In this document: one piece after another, positions 35,494-45,158 of the stretch
Layout: each line of letters begins with the position of its first letter
Numbering within the stretch: the stretch's first letter is position 1
DNA from: Coleofasciculaceae cyanobacterium
Lineage (GTDB): Bacteria > Cyanobacteriota > Cyanobacteriia > Cyanobacteriales > Xenococcaceae
DNA: 64,000 nt
Assembly (NCBI GenBank): GCA_036703275.1
Contig: DATNPK010000084.1
Span: 1-64,000, forward strand
Direction: 5' to 3'
Position numbers and translations under genes: made by a program
The notes under the pieces: generated by a model
Database searches by the model: none
Told to the model about the DNA's origin: nothing
The model's input: only the letters and a program-made list of their open reading frames with translations

Positions 35494-37353
35494 TTAGTAC
35501 CCATCAATAGCAATTTTTTTAGCAAGTTCAGTCGGACTTCCTCTGATTGATTGTTTACCTTCTTTTATTTTTATTCCTGCTTTTGCTGCTTGAGATTTGA
35601 TATTATCAATCAGCCTGCCATAGCTCCATTGATGAATATTAGTTCGGTATTTTTTGGCATATTTTTTTTGTTTTTCGATACATCCAGGAATTTTGGCTTC
35701 TGCCTTTGCTTGAACTTCTGCTTGAATAATATCTCTTTTATTTTTAATTCTGGGTACGACAATACATCCTGCTCTATATTCTTTAGCTAATTTAATGACC
35801 GCTTTAGCTAAAAGGCGATCGATATATTGTCCTAGTTCTGATTCGCCAAATCTATTATCCGCATGATGTCTCTGAGCAACATTTCTTTTGTGAGCTAAAA
35901 AATGCTTTTGCTGCCGTTGGCGATTGAGTAAGCGATAGTCTTTCCCTAATAATTGTTTAGTACTGCGATATGTAATTGCTTTACTGGTTTTACCATCAAC
36001 TATGGCTACAGTAGCAGGTTTTTCCAACTGAATTGCTACTCCCAAGAGAATATTAGTTTGACCTTGATATAGAGGTTTATGTGGAAGAGAATAGGAATTA
36101 TTGATTCGGTCAAGAGATGTTTTAGTTTTTTTGACTAAAGCTTGTTGTTTAGGATTAAGATTTTCTTGTTCAAGATCCTGCAAAGTTTCGTGAAATGTCT
36201 CGGCTTTCTTCTGGCGAATTAAATCCGATCCTTCCGTAGTTAAAAGCAACGTATCAACAAAGCAATGTAGAGTTAGATGATTAACATTCCAAGGTTTACC
36301 TTTATCGTTGCCTTCTTTCCATATCATCCTTGACGATCGCAAGGCTAATAATGCACCCGAATGAGTATTATTGCTTTGTTTTTTTAGCTCTTGCTCGTCA
36401 TAGAAAAGTTGAAATAGTGAAAGCTGTCGCTTGTCGCAGTAAATTTGAAAGCAATGCTTACCAATATACTTTTCCAATCCATTAAATTTCACAATCAAAC
36501 GATCTTTTTCATTTTTGCCCCACTTTGTATCCTCATTGGATAAGAAGTTAACAGGATAAGGAACTGATTTCGATTGAGTCAGTAATATATCTTGCCAAAG
36601 TTTCGCCTGAGCATCATCTTGAGGAACATAGGTTGAAGCGATCGCGAGAGTATCCAACCATTTTTGTCCTGTTAAATCTCTTCCTTGCGGTGCTTTCCCA
36701 TTTAGTTTCTTTGTTAATCTTTCGATCCTAATTTCTACCTTACGACGGCGTTTAGCAAATTTTTCAGGATCTTCTAGCTTTTGACGTACTTTACAACCGT
36801 TTTTCAGCAGATGAACGATCGCACAGCGAACCCAAACATCTTCGGAATCATCATACAGAGCGAATAACTGGCTATGAGTGCTTTTATACTCATCAGGCTT
36901 GAGATTATAAATAATCTCAGTTGCCTTACCTTTGATATCTTCTAAAGAACGATCTTGAAAAGATCTGCTTCCCAGACTGTATTCTTGGAAAAGTTCATCA
37001 TCACTTTTTAGCATTGCTAGCCAACGTTCTTGTCCTCTTAATTCATAAGTCCAACCTTTACGTACCTTTAGCCACGATTTATAGACAAAATCCACCATTG
37101 CGATCGCCGAACTATAAAATCGCCCTGGCTGATTTTTATATTTTGGATGTTCTTTCAAAGGTTGACAAAGATTTTTAACAAGTCCTCTTGGTAGTTTTCC
37201 TTTTTGTTTCCATATTTCAAGATCTGGGTGTTCTGCAAGTTGTTTGAACAATTCGTTGATTAACGGAGTATTTTTCTCCGCCATTAATAGCCAGAGCTTA
37301 TGACGAATATCTTCTGGTGCAGTTAAACGGCATTGAATAGTAATTTCAGTCAT
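35494..37353 (-). CDS. cas12k: Cas12k, nuclease-dead RNA-guided targeting protein of a V-K CAST
   Basis: 619 aa, nearly the full length of known Cas12k (about 640). N terminus MTEITIQCRLTAPE with LMAEKNTPLINELFKQL, then RFYSSAIAMVDFVYKSWL, KFAKRRRKVEIRIERLTKKL (about 198-217), NNSYSLPHKPLYQGQT (about 418-433), LLGVAIQLEKPATVAIVDG in RuvC-I position (about 436-454) without the catalytic Asp of active Cas12, SELGQYIDRLLAKA (505-518), and the end GKQSIRGSPTELAKK. It binds crRNA plus tracrRNA and directs TnsC/TnsB/TniQ insertion. It seems about 10 residues short at the C terminus relative to ShCas12k. tnsB, tnsC and tniQ are not seen. Divergent from the MerR-type gene. Confidence 0.97.
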   Translation of the reverse strand: MTEITIQCRLTAPEDIRHKLWLLMAEKNTPLINELFKQLAEHPDLEIWKQKGKLPRGLVKNLCQPLKEHPKYKNQPGRFYSSAIAMVDFVYKSWLKVRKGWTYELRGQERWLAMLKSDDELFQEYSLGSRSFQDRSLEDIKGKATEIIYNLKPDEYKSTHSQLFALYDDSEDVWVRCAIVHLLKNGCKVRQKLEDPEKFAKRRRKVEIRIERLTKKLNGKAPQGRDLTGQKWLDTLAIASTYVPQDDAQAKLWQDILLTQSKSVPYPVNFLSNEDTKWGKNEKDRLIVKFNGLEKYIGKHCFQIYCDKRQLSLFQLFYDEQELKKQSNNTHSGALLALRSSRMIWKEGNDKGKPWNVNHLTLHCFVDTLLLTTEGSDLIRQKKAETFHETLQDLEQENLNPKQQALVKKTKTSLDRINNSYSLPHKPLYQGQTNILLGVAIQLEKPATVAIVDGKTSKAITYRSTKQLLGKDYRLLNRQRQQKHFLAHKRNVAQRHHADNRFGESELGQYIDRLLAKAVIKLAKEYRAGCIVVPRIKNKRDIIQAEVQAKAEAKIPGCIEKQKKYAKKYRTNIHQWSYGRLIDNIKSQAAKAGIKIKEGKQSIRGSPTELAKKIAIDGY

Positions 37354-37444
37354 AAATTAAAACTACTATTAAAAACACAATATGTGCTTATTAACTTAAT
37401 ATTTTTATATATATAGCTCTTTCTCCGTGGCATCATTATTAGAT

Positions 37445-37930
37445 ATGAAAGAGCGTTTTTACAGTAGTACAGAAGCATCAAAAATTACTGGCTGCTCTCG
37501 CCGACAATTACAGTATTGGCGAAAGCAGGGTGTTGTCGTGCCGACGGTTAATCCTGGTGGCAAAGGGAGAAATGTTTATTACACAGAATCAGATTTATTG
37601 GTTTTGTCAGTTATGGAGTATTTGCTGTCACTAGGATTAAATTTCGAGATTTCTCTAAAAGTTTTAGAAATTCTTAGAAATAAAGATATGTGGTTTTTAG
37701 ATAAATCTTGGACGAGAAAAAAAAACAACCGCTTAATGCTTATATTAAGTGGGCAAGAAGAAAATACAATTCAATTAACAGATTTCGATCTTGAATTAGC
37801 TATAGACAAATTAAACGAAGGTTGTGCAGTTGCTCCTTTCTGGCGCGGTCGCATTTATGCAAAATTACAAAATAATCTTCAAAATTTTTTTCATGAAAGA
37901 AATAGATTTGATCGCGAGAGAAAAAATTAA
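37445..37930 (+). CDS. cvkR: MerR-type repressor, CvkR family
   Basis: 161 aa from ATG 37445; a GTG at 37427 would add six residues. An N-terminal winged helix of MerR type reads FYSSTEASKITGCSRRQLQYWRKQGV, with wing GGKGRNVYYTESDLLVLSVMEYL. The C-terminal part (from about 75) is helical and lacks the metal-binding cysteines of classical MerR proteins. Divergent from cas12k across about 90 bp, the arrangement described for CvkR, which represses cas12k and the tracrRNA region in V-K CASTs. AT-rich palindromic stretches in that gap are candidate operators. Confidence 0.88.
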   Translation: MKERFYSSTEASKITGCSRRQLQYWRKQGVVVPTVNPGGKGRNVYYTESDLLVLSVMEYLLSLGLNFEISLKVLEILRNKDMWFLDKSWTRKKNNRLMLILSGQEENTIQLTDFDLELAIDKLNEGCAVAPFWRGRIYAKLQNNLQNFFHERNRFDRERKN

Positions 37931-38114
37931 AAATAAATTTTAAAAGGGAAATAAAGTAATCAACTCTAAATTCTCTCGTTGAATGCGATCTCGTTGTTGT
38001 TCTGGAAAATCGTGAACTGAAACATTGCAGAAAATACCTATATTGGCTTTTTATCAAAAATTTACGATTATATTGGATTTATTGGAATTACTTCGATCAC
38101 TTGCTGGTTTTAAG

Positions 38115-40466
38115 ATGAATAAAAAGCACCTCTCGGAACGGGATATTTGTACAAAATTTATTACTCCTGCGTTAGAGAGAGCGGGCTGGAATGTGCAAAC
38201 CCAGATTCGAGAGGAGTTTTCTTTGACAAAGGGGCGAATTATCGTTCGGGGGAAGCTACACACCAGGGGTAAAAATAAACGGGCGGATTATGTGCTGTTT
38301 TATAAACCCAATATTGCGATCGCGGTACTGGAAGCGAAAGATAATAATCATTCTGTTGGGGATGGGATGCAACAGGCTTTAGAGTATGCGGATTTATTGC
38401 AAGTACCGTTTGTTTTTAGTTCCAATGGCGATCGCTTATTGTTTCATAACAAGATTAATACCGACGGAGTTATCGAACGGGAAATTGAATTTGAGGCAAT
38501 GCCGTCACCAGAGACTTTATGGCGGTTATGGTCGCAACATCAGGGTTTAACGGAAGCACAACAGGAAATTGTAACTCAGGATTACTATAGCGATGGGAGT
38601 AATAAAACACCTCGCTACTATCAGCTTTTGGCAATTAATAAAACCATCGAAACAATTGCTAAAGGACAAAATCGGATTCTGTTAGTGATGGCGACGGGGA
38701 CGGGTAAAACCTTTACAGCATTTCAAATTATTTGGCGGTTGTGGAAGTCACGGACGAAAAAGCGGATTTTATTTTTGGCAGACCGCAATATTTTAGTAGA
38801 CCAAACCATGACCAATGATTTTAAACCGTTTGGTTCGGCAATGACCAAAATTCAGAAGCGAGTGGATAAGTCCTATGAAATCTACCTCTGTTTGTATCAA
38901 GCGGTGACGGGTTCTGAAGAGGAAAAAAATATTTATAAACAGTTTAGTCCTGACTTTTTCGATCTGATTGTCATAGATGAGTGTCATCGAGGAAGTGCAG
39001 CAGAAGATTCAGCTTGGCAGGAAATTTTAGAATATTTCACTTCAGCAACTCAAATCGGCTTAACGGCGACTCCCAAGGAAACTAAGGAAATTTCTAACAT
39101 CGATTATTTTGGCGAACCGATTTACACTTATTCCCTACGTCAAGGGATTGATGATGGTTTCTTAGCCCCTTATAAGGTAGTGCGGCTCGATCTCGATCGC
39201 GATTTATCGGGTTGGCGACCGAATAAAGGTCAAAGGGATAAGTATGGCAATGAGATTGAGGATCGGATTTATAATCAGAAGGATTTCGATCGCTCTTTAG
39301 TACTGGAAAAGCGGACGGAGTTAGTCGCCCAAAAAGTTACGGAATTTCTCAAGCAAACCAACCGTTTTGATAAAGCGATCGTTTTTTGCGAAAATATCGA
39401 CCACGCGGAAAGAATGCGACAGGCTTTAGCTAATGCCAATAGCGATTTAGTTGCCGAAAATTCTAAGTACGTAATGCGGATTACGGGAGATAATCCAGAG
39501 GGGAAAGCGGAACTGGACAATTTTATTTTTCCTGAGAGTGTTTATCCCGTCATTGCTACTACCTCAAAGTTAATGACCACAGGAGTAGATGCTAAAACCT
39601 GTAAGTTAATTGTGCTGGATCAAAGGATTCAGTCAATGACCGAGTTTAAACAAATTATCGGTCGAGGAACACGCATTGATGAGGATTATGACAAGTTTTT
39701 CTTCACCATTATAGATTTTAAAAAGGCAACAGAACTGTTTGCCGACCCCGATTTTGATGGCGATCCAGTTCAGATTTACGAACCCAAACTTGATGATTCC
39801 CCCGTACCACCCGATGAGGTTCAATCCCCCGAAACTAAGAGCAAAAGCGATTGCGTAAAAGAACCAACCTCTTGGGGTGATTGGGATACAGAAGATGATG
39901 ACCAGCCTAAACGTTATGTAGTTGCCGATGTGGAAGTAAAAGTTTCTTTGGAACGGGTGCAATATTATGATGCGGATGGTAAGTTGATTACAGAATCCCT
40001 GAAAGACTATACTCGCAAAGCGGTCAATCAAGAATTTGCTTCCTTAAATGATTTTTTACGGCGTTGGAGTGATGCAGATAAAAAACAAGCGATAATTGCT
40101 GAATTAGCTACTGAAGGAGTATTTTTTGAGGAATTGGCGCAAGAAGTAGGACGGGATTGCGATCCCTTTGATTTGATCTGTCATATCGTCTGGGATGTAC
40201 CACCCTTAACCCGCAGAGAACGGGCGAGGGAAGTGATAAAACGCAACTATTTCACTAAGTATGGTGAGAAAGCCTGTAGGGTACTAGATGCTTTACTGGA
40301 CAAGTATGCTGATGAGGGAATTGAAGCGGTAGAAGAACCCCAGATTTTAAAAATTGCCCCTTTTACCGAGATGGGAACACCAATGGAACTGGTGCAAGCT
40401 TTTGGCGGTATCCAAGGTTATCAAGAGGCGGTTCGGGAATTGCAAAGGGAACTTTACAGGGCATAA
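38115..40466 (+). CDS. hsdR: type I restriction enzyme R subunit (HsdR)
   Basis: 783 aa from ATG 38115; the frame is open to 38025 but the extension is unlike the family. The N-terminal nuclease domain has the PD-(D/E)XK strand [14 protein letters not shown] after [13 protein letters not shown]2 translocase: Walker [19 protein letters not shown]-box variant [10 protein letters not shown], motif III GLTATP, and motif [12 protein letters not shown]. The C-terminal helical domain is about 640-783. It cuts DNA after translocation by the HsdR-HsdM-HsdS complex. First gene of the hsd set, 185 bp after cvkR, same strand. Confidence 0.95.
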   Translation: MNKKHLSERDICTKFITPALERAGWNVQTQIREEFSLTKGRIIVRGKLHTRGKNKRADYVLFYKPNIAIAVLEAKDNNHSVGDGMQQALEYADLLQVPFVFSSNGDRLLFHNKINTDGVIEREIEFEAMPSPETLWRLWSQHQGLTEAQQEIVTQDYYSDGSNKTPRYYQLLAINKTIETIAKGQNRILLVMATGTGKTFTAFQIIWRLWKSRTKKRILFLADRNILVDQTMTNDFKPFGSAMTKIQKRVDKSYEIYLCLYQAVTGSEEEKNIYKQFSPDFFDLIVIDECHRGSAAEDSAWQEILEYFTSATQIGLTATPKETKEISNIDYFGEPIYTYSLRQGIDDGFLAPYKVVRLDLDRDLSGWRPNKGQRDKYGNEIEDRIYNQKDFDRSLVLEKRTELVAQKVTEFLKQTNRFDKAIVFCENIDHAERMRQALANANSDLVAENSKYVMRITGDNPEGKAELDNFIFPESVYPVIATTSKLMTTGVDAKTCKLIVLDQRIQSMTEFKQIIGRGTRIDEDYDKFFFTIIDFKKATELFADPDFDGDPVQIYEPKLDDSPVPPDEVQSPETKSKSDCVKEPTSWGDWDTEDDDQPKRYVVADVEVKVSLERVQYYDADGKLITESLKDYTRKAVNQEFASLNDFLRRWSDADKKQAIIAELATEGVFFEELAQEVGRDCDPFDLICHIVWDVPPLTRRERAREVIKRNYFTKYGEKACRVLDALLDKYADEGIEAVEEPQILKIAPFTEMGTPMELVQAFGGIQGYQEAVRELQRELYRA

Positions 40467-40507
40467 TGGTTTAGTCTTTTATATTTTTCTGAGGATTATT
40501 GATAATT

Positions 40508-41947
40508 ATGGCGATCGCAACGTTGGTAAAAAGCATTCAAGACATCATGCGGAAGGATGTGGGTGTGGATGGTGATGCCCAACGGATTAGCCAGTTGGTT
40601 TGGTTGCTATTTCTCAAGATTTTTGATGATAAAGAGCAGGAATGGCAATTTATGGTGACTGGTTATAAATCGCCTTTAGAAGAGAGTTTGCGGTGGTCAA
40701 ATTGGGCAAAAAATCCCGAAGGAATCACGGGGGATGAGTTAATCGATTTTGTGAATAATCGGCTTTTTCCCACTCTCAAGGGTTTAGCAACGGCTGCGGG
40801 GGTTTCCAATCAGGGTAAGGTGATCGGTTCGGTGTTTGAGGATGCCTATAACTACATGAAATCGGGGACTTTACTCCGTCAGGTGATTAATACCATCGAA
40901 ACGGATGTGGATTTTAATTCATCGAGCGATCGCCATTTATTTAATGATATTTACGAAAAAATTCTGGCGGATTTACAATCTGCTGGTAATGCGGGGGAAT
41001 ATTATACCCCTCGTGCGGTGACGCAATTTATGGTGGATATTCTCAATCCCAAGTTAGGGGAAAGTATACTCGATCCTGCTTGTGGTACTGGTGGTTTTTT
41101 AACCTGTGCGATCGAGCATTTGAGGAAACAAGTCAGTAATGCCGATGATGAAAATTTACTGCAAGCAACTATTCATGGAGTTGAAAAGAAGCCTTTACCC
41201 CATATGTTGGCAATGACCAATATGATGTTACATGGCATCGATGTACCGACCAACATCCGTCACGATAATACTTTAAGTCGTCCTCTACGGGATTATAGTC
41301 CAGCCGAAAGAGTAGATATTATTGTGACTAATCCACCGTTTGGGGGGATGGAAGAGGATGGCATTGAAAATAATTTTCCCAAGAAATATCAAACCAGGGA
41401 AACGGCAGATTTATTTATGGGTTTGATCATGCACCTGTTGAAAAAAAATGGGGGGCGAGGTGCGGTGGTGTTACCCGATGGTTTTTTGTTTGGGGAAGGA
41501 GTGAAAACCAATCTTAAAAAGGAACTTTTAGAGAATTTTAACCTCCATACCATCGTCCGTTTACCGAAGGGGGTTTTTAGTCCCTATACAAGTATTTCGA
41601 CGAATATTTTATTTTTTGAAAAGGGTAACAAGACTGAAAGTATTTGGTTTTTTGAACATCCCTATCCAGAGGGTTATAAATCCTATTCTCGGTCTAAACC
41701 CCTAACCATTCAAGAATTCGATCGCGAGAAAGCTTGGTGGAACAAGCGTCAGGTTAATGAGTATGCTTGGCAGGTTTCCACACAGGAGATTGTTGCCCGT
41801 AACTATAATTTAGATTGTAAAAATCCCCATGAGGTAGAGATCGATCGCGGAGATCCGATGGAATTAATGGCGGAATTTTTAGAGATTTCCCAGCAGGTGG
41901 AGATTCAGGATTCTCTAAAAGCTGAATTAATGGAAGCGTTGGAATAA
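40508..41947 (+). CDS. hsdM: type I DNA methyltransferase M subunit (HsdM)
   Basis: 479 aa from ATG 40508; a TTG at 40499 is an alternative. N-terminal HsdM helical domain (RISQLVWLLFLKIFDDKE), then the N6-adenine methyltransferase fold: NAGEYYTPRAVTQFMVDIL, SAM motif I LDPACGTGGFLTC, and catalytic motif IV VTNPPFGGMEED. The rest of the fold ends with FSPYTSISTNILFFEKG. A complete, normal-length subunit. It lies 41 bp after hsdR. Confidence 0.95.
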   Translation: MAIATLVKSIQDIMRKDVGVDGDAQRISQLVWLLFLKIFDDKEQEWQFMVTGYKSPLEESLRWSNWAKNPEGITGDELIDFVNNRLFPTLKGLATAAGVSNQGKVIGSVFEDAYNYMKSGTLLRQVINTIETDVDFNSSSDRHLFNDIYEKILADLQSAGNAGEYYTPRAVTQFMVDILNPKLGESILDPACGTGGFLTCAIEHLRKQVSNADDENLLQATIHGVEKKPLPHMLAMTNMMLHGIDVPTNIRHDNTLSRPLRDYSPAERVDIIVTNPPFGGMEEDGIENNFPKKYQTRETADLFMGLIMHLLKKNGGRGAVVLPDGFLFGEGVKTNLKKELLENFNLHTIVRLPKGVFSPYTSISTNILFFEKGNKTESIWFFEHPYPEGYKSYSRSKPLTIQEFDREKAWWNKRQVNEYAWQVSTQEIVARNYNLDCKNPHEVEIDRGDPMELMAEFLEISQQVEIQDSLKAELMEALE

Positions 41948-42056
41948 TAAAATGTTGGTTTTTCAGTTACAAATATGCTAAATAATTAATTTTTAAAGTA
42001 AAAAATAAGGGGTGGATGGTGCGGAATATGCTAATTTAGCTTGAGGTTAATAAACT

Positions 42057-42350
42057 ATGAAAAGTTTAGAGGAAATAACCCAACTTTTACAGGTAAATCA
42101 AAAGTATTTACGGGAAAGGTTTCGAGTTTCCCAGATGCAAGTTTTTGGTTCTTATGCTAGGGGTGAACAAACAATTAATAGTGATGTAGATATTTTGATT
42201 CGTTACGATCGCCCACCAACACTTTGGATGTTAGGTGAATTACGGGATTATTTAACTGAAGTTTTGGGGGTGCGTGTGGATATCGTGACGGAAAAAGGTC
42301 TTAAGCCAAGGATTCGAGAGCGGGTTTTGGCAGAAGCGGTTAAGGTATGA
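42057..42350 (+). CDS. mntA: MNT-type nucleotidyltransferase, antitoxin of an MntA/HepT pair
   Basis: 97 aa. Minimal nucleotidyltransferase fold with the active-site motif FGSYARGEQTINSDVDILI (about 32-50), with Gly-Ser and two metal-binding Asp residues, and VRVDIVTEKGLKPRI with the third acidic residue. In known pairs MntA adds AMP to HepT and neutralises it. The stop overlaps the next start by 4 bp (ATGA). Placed between hsdM and hsdS, an unusual insertion point for a restriction operon. Confidence 0.9.
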   Translation: MKSLEEITQLLQVNQKYLRERFRVSQMQVFGSYARGEQTINSDVDILIRYDRPPTLWMLGELRDYLTEVLGVRVDIVTEKGLKPRIRERVLAEAVKV

Positions 42351-42691
42351 CAAAAAGAGATTTAATCGATTTTTTAGAAGATATTCTGGAAGCCATAGCC
42401 GAAATTAATAGTTTTGTTAAAGGTGTTGGTTTTGAAGAATTTGCGAATAATCGAGAAAAGACTTTGGCTGTGGTTAAGTTATTGGAAATAATTGGTGAGG
42501 CACCAAAAAAAATCCCCTCTGATTTACGCGAAAAGTATCCCGATATTCCTTGGCGTGCTGTAGCAGGAATGCGCGATCTTTTAGTACATGAATATTGGCA
42601 GGTTGATACGGAGGTTGTTTGGCAGACGGTGAACGAATCTCTGCCTTTATTAGCCAGGGTGATTGCTGAAATGATTCAAGATAATCGATGA
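42347..42691 (+). CDS. hepT: HepT-like ribonuclease toxin (DUF86)
   Basis: 114 aa HEPN-fold protein. The catalytic RX4HXY motif reads RDLLVHEYW (about 86-94), with LEIIGEAPKKIPSDLREKYPDIPW and RAVAGM before it, typical of DUF86. The motif is intact, so it should be an active RNase when unmodified. Start ATG overlaps the mntA stop; its own stop overlaps an ATG in front of hsdS. Confidence 0.9.
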   Translation: MTKRDLIDFLEDILEAIAEINSFVKGVGFEEFANNREKTLAVVKLLEIIGEAPKKIPSDLREKYPDIPWRAVAGMRDLLVHEYWQVDTEVVWQTVNESLPLLARVIAEMIQDNR

Positions 42692-42711
42692 GAGGGGCGA
42701 TAATTTTTTTG

Positions 42712-44187
42712 ATGAAAACCGTAGAACTGTTAGATAAGTATTTTGAAACCGCTTTTGCTGCACCAGATGGGATTAAACGCTTACGAGAATTAATTTTAAC
42801 TTTGGCGATGCAGGGTAAACTCGTACCGCAAAATCCCCAAGATCGCCCCGCAAGTGAACTTTTAAAAGAGATTGAAGCGGAAAAGAAACGGTTAATAAAA
42901 GAGGGAAAGATTAAAAAGTCTAAGCCTTTACCTGAGATTACACCTGATGAAATTCCCTATGATTTGCCTGATAGTTGGGAATGGGTTAGGTTAGGAAATT
43001 TAATAGAGTTAATTTCTGGACAACATTTAACTCCAAATGAATATAACGAAAATAGAATCGGTTTTCCTTACTATACTGGTCCATCAGATTTTGGTATTAA
43101 AAATCCAGTAACTACTCGATGGACAACTATTGATAGAGCTATTGCAATTCAAGGCGATATTTTATTGGGAGTAAAAGGAAGTGTTGGTAAAATTAATCTA
43201 TTTTTAGAAAAAAAAGCTGCTATTGGTCGTCAGTTAATGGCATTGCGGAGCATCAAAATTGACAGAAATTTTTTGATGTACTTTCTAGAAGGAAAATTTG
43301 AAGAGCTTAAAAATTTATCTGTAGGTATTGCTATTCCTGGAATTGGAAGACAAGACGTATTAACACGATATTTTCCACTTCCACCACTTGAAGAACAGCA
43401 CCGAATAGTAGAGAAAATCGATCGCCTGATGGAATAAGTCGATCGCCTGGAAAAACTACAAACAGAACGCGATCGCAAACGTTTAATTATTCACGCAGCA
43501 GCAAGCGATCGCGTTTTAAATGCACCAGATAAAAATAGTTTTAATGATGCTTGGAATTTTATCCAAAATAACTTTAATGAACTCTATTCAGTCAAAGAAA
43601 ATATCAGCGAACTCCGCAAAGCAATCCTACAACTCGCCGTAATGGGTAAACTCGTCCCTCAAAACCCCAACGATCCACCTGCAAGTGAATTACTCAAGGA
43701 AATTGAAGCAGAAAGGAGAGAATTAATTAAAGAAGGCAAAATCCCAAAACCTAAACAAGTTGAGCCAATAAAAACAGAAGAAATACCTTATTTATTGCCT
43801 AATCACTGGATATGGACAAAGGTAAAACTTATTTGTGCTGTCATCGTAGACTGTCCTCACTCAACACCTATATTTATACCTGAAGGATTATTGTGCATTG
43901 ATACTAACAGTTTTAAAGCAGGATCTTTTGTTGAGCATAAATTTAGATATGTTTCCGAAAAAACTTATTTAGATAGAGTTAAACGACTTGTACCTCAAGA
44001 AAATGATATTGTTTTTGCAAGAGAAGGTAGTATCGGTGAGTCTGTCATTATTCCTCCAAAAATGCAGTGCTGTTTAGGACAAAGAGTTATGCTTTTTCGT
44101 CCAATGCAAAAAATATTTCCCAAGTATCTACAACTGCATAATTATCGCTACAAGTTCATATCTAGTTTAGAAGCAATTAGCAAATGA
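42712..44187 (+). pseudogene. hsdS: hsdS specificity subunit, interrupted by a stop and truncated
   Basis: The first target-recognition domain runs from MKTVELLDKYFETAFAAPDG through a conserved linker region LAMQGKLVPQNPQDRPASELL to PLPPLEEQHRIVEKIDRLME. A TAA at 43435-43437 then interrupts the frame, which continues without a shift (VDRLEKLQTERDRKRLI) into the second half. The second half repeats the linker motif (VMGKLVPQNPNDPPASELL) and has target-recognition domain 2 up to YLQLHNYRYKFISSLEAISK, then stops at 44187. The expected second central and C-terminal conserved helix is missing. So there are two defects: a nonsense codon and a 3' loss. The first half alone could act as a half-S subunit that dimerises. 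Confidence 0.85.
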
Positions 44188-44198
44188 ACTAGAAAAAT

Positions 44199-44393
44199 AT
44201 GTTAAGCGAAATTAAAGCAGAAATAATTCAACTCGCCAGTAATACCACTTTTGCTCGAAATTTAGCTTTAACATTGATTGTGGCGAGCGCTGGTATATGT
44301 AGTCTTGCCGAACTACAGAGCCAAAATACTCAAGCAGCCGAACAAGCATCGATTATCTTTGAGCCAAACTCAAGCAAAATAATTATTGATTGA
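44199..44393 (+). CDS. small protein with a hydrophobic segment, unknown
   Basis: 64 aa. MLSEIKAEIIQLASNTTFARN is followed by a hydrophobic run (LALTLIVASAGIC), then a polar Gln/Ala-rich tail. It could be a small exported or membrane-anchored protein. It starts just 12 bp after the truncated hsdS frame, so it may mark the far edge of the accessory region. I recognise no family. Confidence 0.45.
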   Translation: MLSEIKAEIIQLASNTTFARNLALTLIVASAGICSLAELQSQNTQAAEQASIIFEPNSSKIIID

Positions 44394-44522
44394 ATCCAAA
44401 TAGATATTTAAAGATGTTTAACCAATAACCAGAAATTTATACTTCTTATTAAGTAACTAAAATCAAACGCCCGACTAACGATAGGATTTAGTATGATGTT
44501 TGATTTAATTAAGAGTTAAGAA

Positions 44523-45029
44523 ATGAATTATCTAATTGCTGTACTACCCGATCGCTTCCAGGCAGAAGAAGCTTACACAGCGTTAGAAAAAGCAGGAATC
44601 CCCCTGAGTAAAATTGCGATCGCCGGTAGGGGTTATAGAACGGCTGACGAGCTTGGACTATACGATCCCAAGCAACAGGCAAAGAAAAAAGCCAGGTTTA
44701 TGTCTTACTGGCTAGTTCCTTTTGGCTTTATTGGCGGCTATATATTTAATTTAATTACAGGATTGGATAATTTAGATTGGGCTGGAGAGCCTGGAAATCA
44801 TATAGTGGGAGGAATTTTGGGTGCGCTCGGCGGCGCTATGGGTAGCGTTTTTATTGGTGGTGGCGTAGGTTGGGCTACTAGTACTGCGAGTGATACAGTT
44901 CCTTACCGAGATTATCTTGATGCAGACAAGTACCTGGTATTAGTTGAGAATTTAGGCGGTTTTGGCGATCGCGCTATTCCGATCTTGCGTCAATTAGCTC
45001 CTGAAACTATTCAAAGCTACGAGGCTTAA
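44523..45029 (+). CDS. glycine-zipper membrane protein, possible stress-type protein
   Basis: 168 aa. The N terminus MNYLIAVLPDRFQAEEAYTALEKAGI followed by SKIAIAGRGY resembles a general-stress/ferredoxin-like sensor segment that handles two related chains. Hydrophobic stretches WLVPFGFIGGYIFNLI and the glycine-rich GGILGALGGAMGSVFIGGGVG follow, then VLVENLGGFGDRA as a second half of the fold. No enzyme motif. Conserved-looking cyanobacterial protein; function unknown. RBS-like AAGAG before ATG 44523. Confidence 0.7.
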   Translation: MNYLIAVLPDRFQAEEAYTALEKAGIPLSKIAIAGRGYRTADELGLYDPKQQAKKKARFMSYWLVPFGFIGGYIFNLITGLDNLDWAGEPGNHIVGGILGALGGAMGSVFIGGGVGWATSTASDTVPYRDYLDADKYLVLVENLGGFGDRAIPILRQLAPETIQSYEA

Positions 45030-45158
45030 TTGCTGAAAGAAAAAGATTTATAGTTAACCTAGGATATTAATCGGTTATTTTACGATTGCTGGCTAAATTA
45101 TGAATATAATGAGTCTGAAAATTATTAATTAGTAAATATAATTCAAGACCAATGCAAA

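Noticed and set aside
37940-38050. Minus-strand open stretch ending in ENLELITLFPF, between cvkR and hsdR
   Set aside because: About 36 codons with no start and a stop just upstream. It may be the tail of a lost gene, but I cannot name the family.
38115-44187. Treating the hsd locus as proven CAST cargo
   Set aside because: No second transposon end or target duplication is visible to the right, so the claim is kept as a possibility only.
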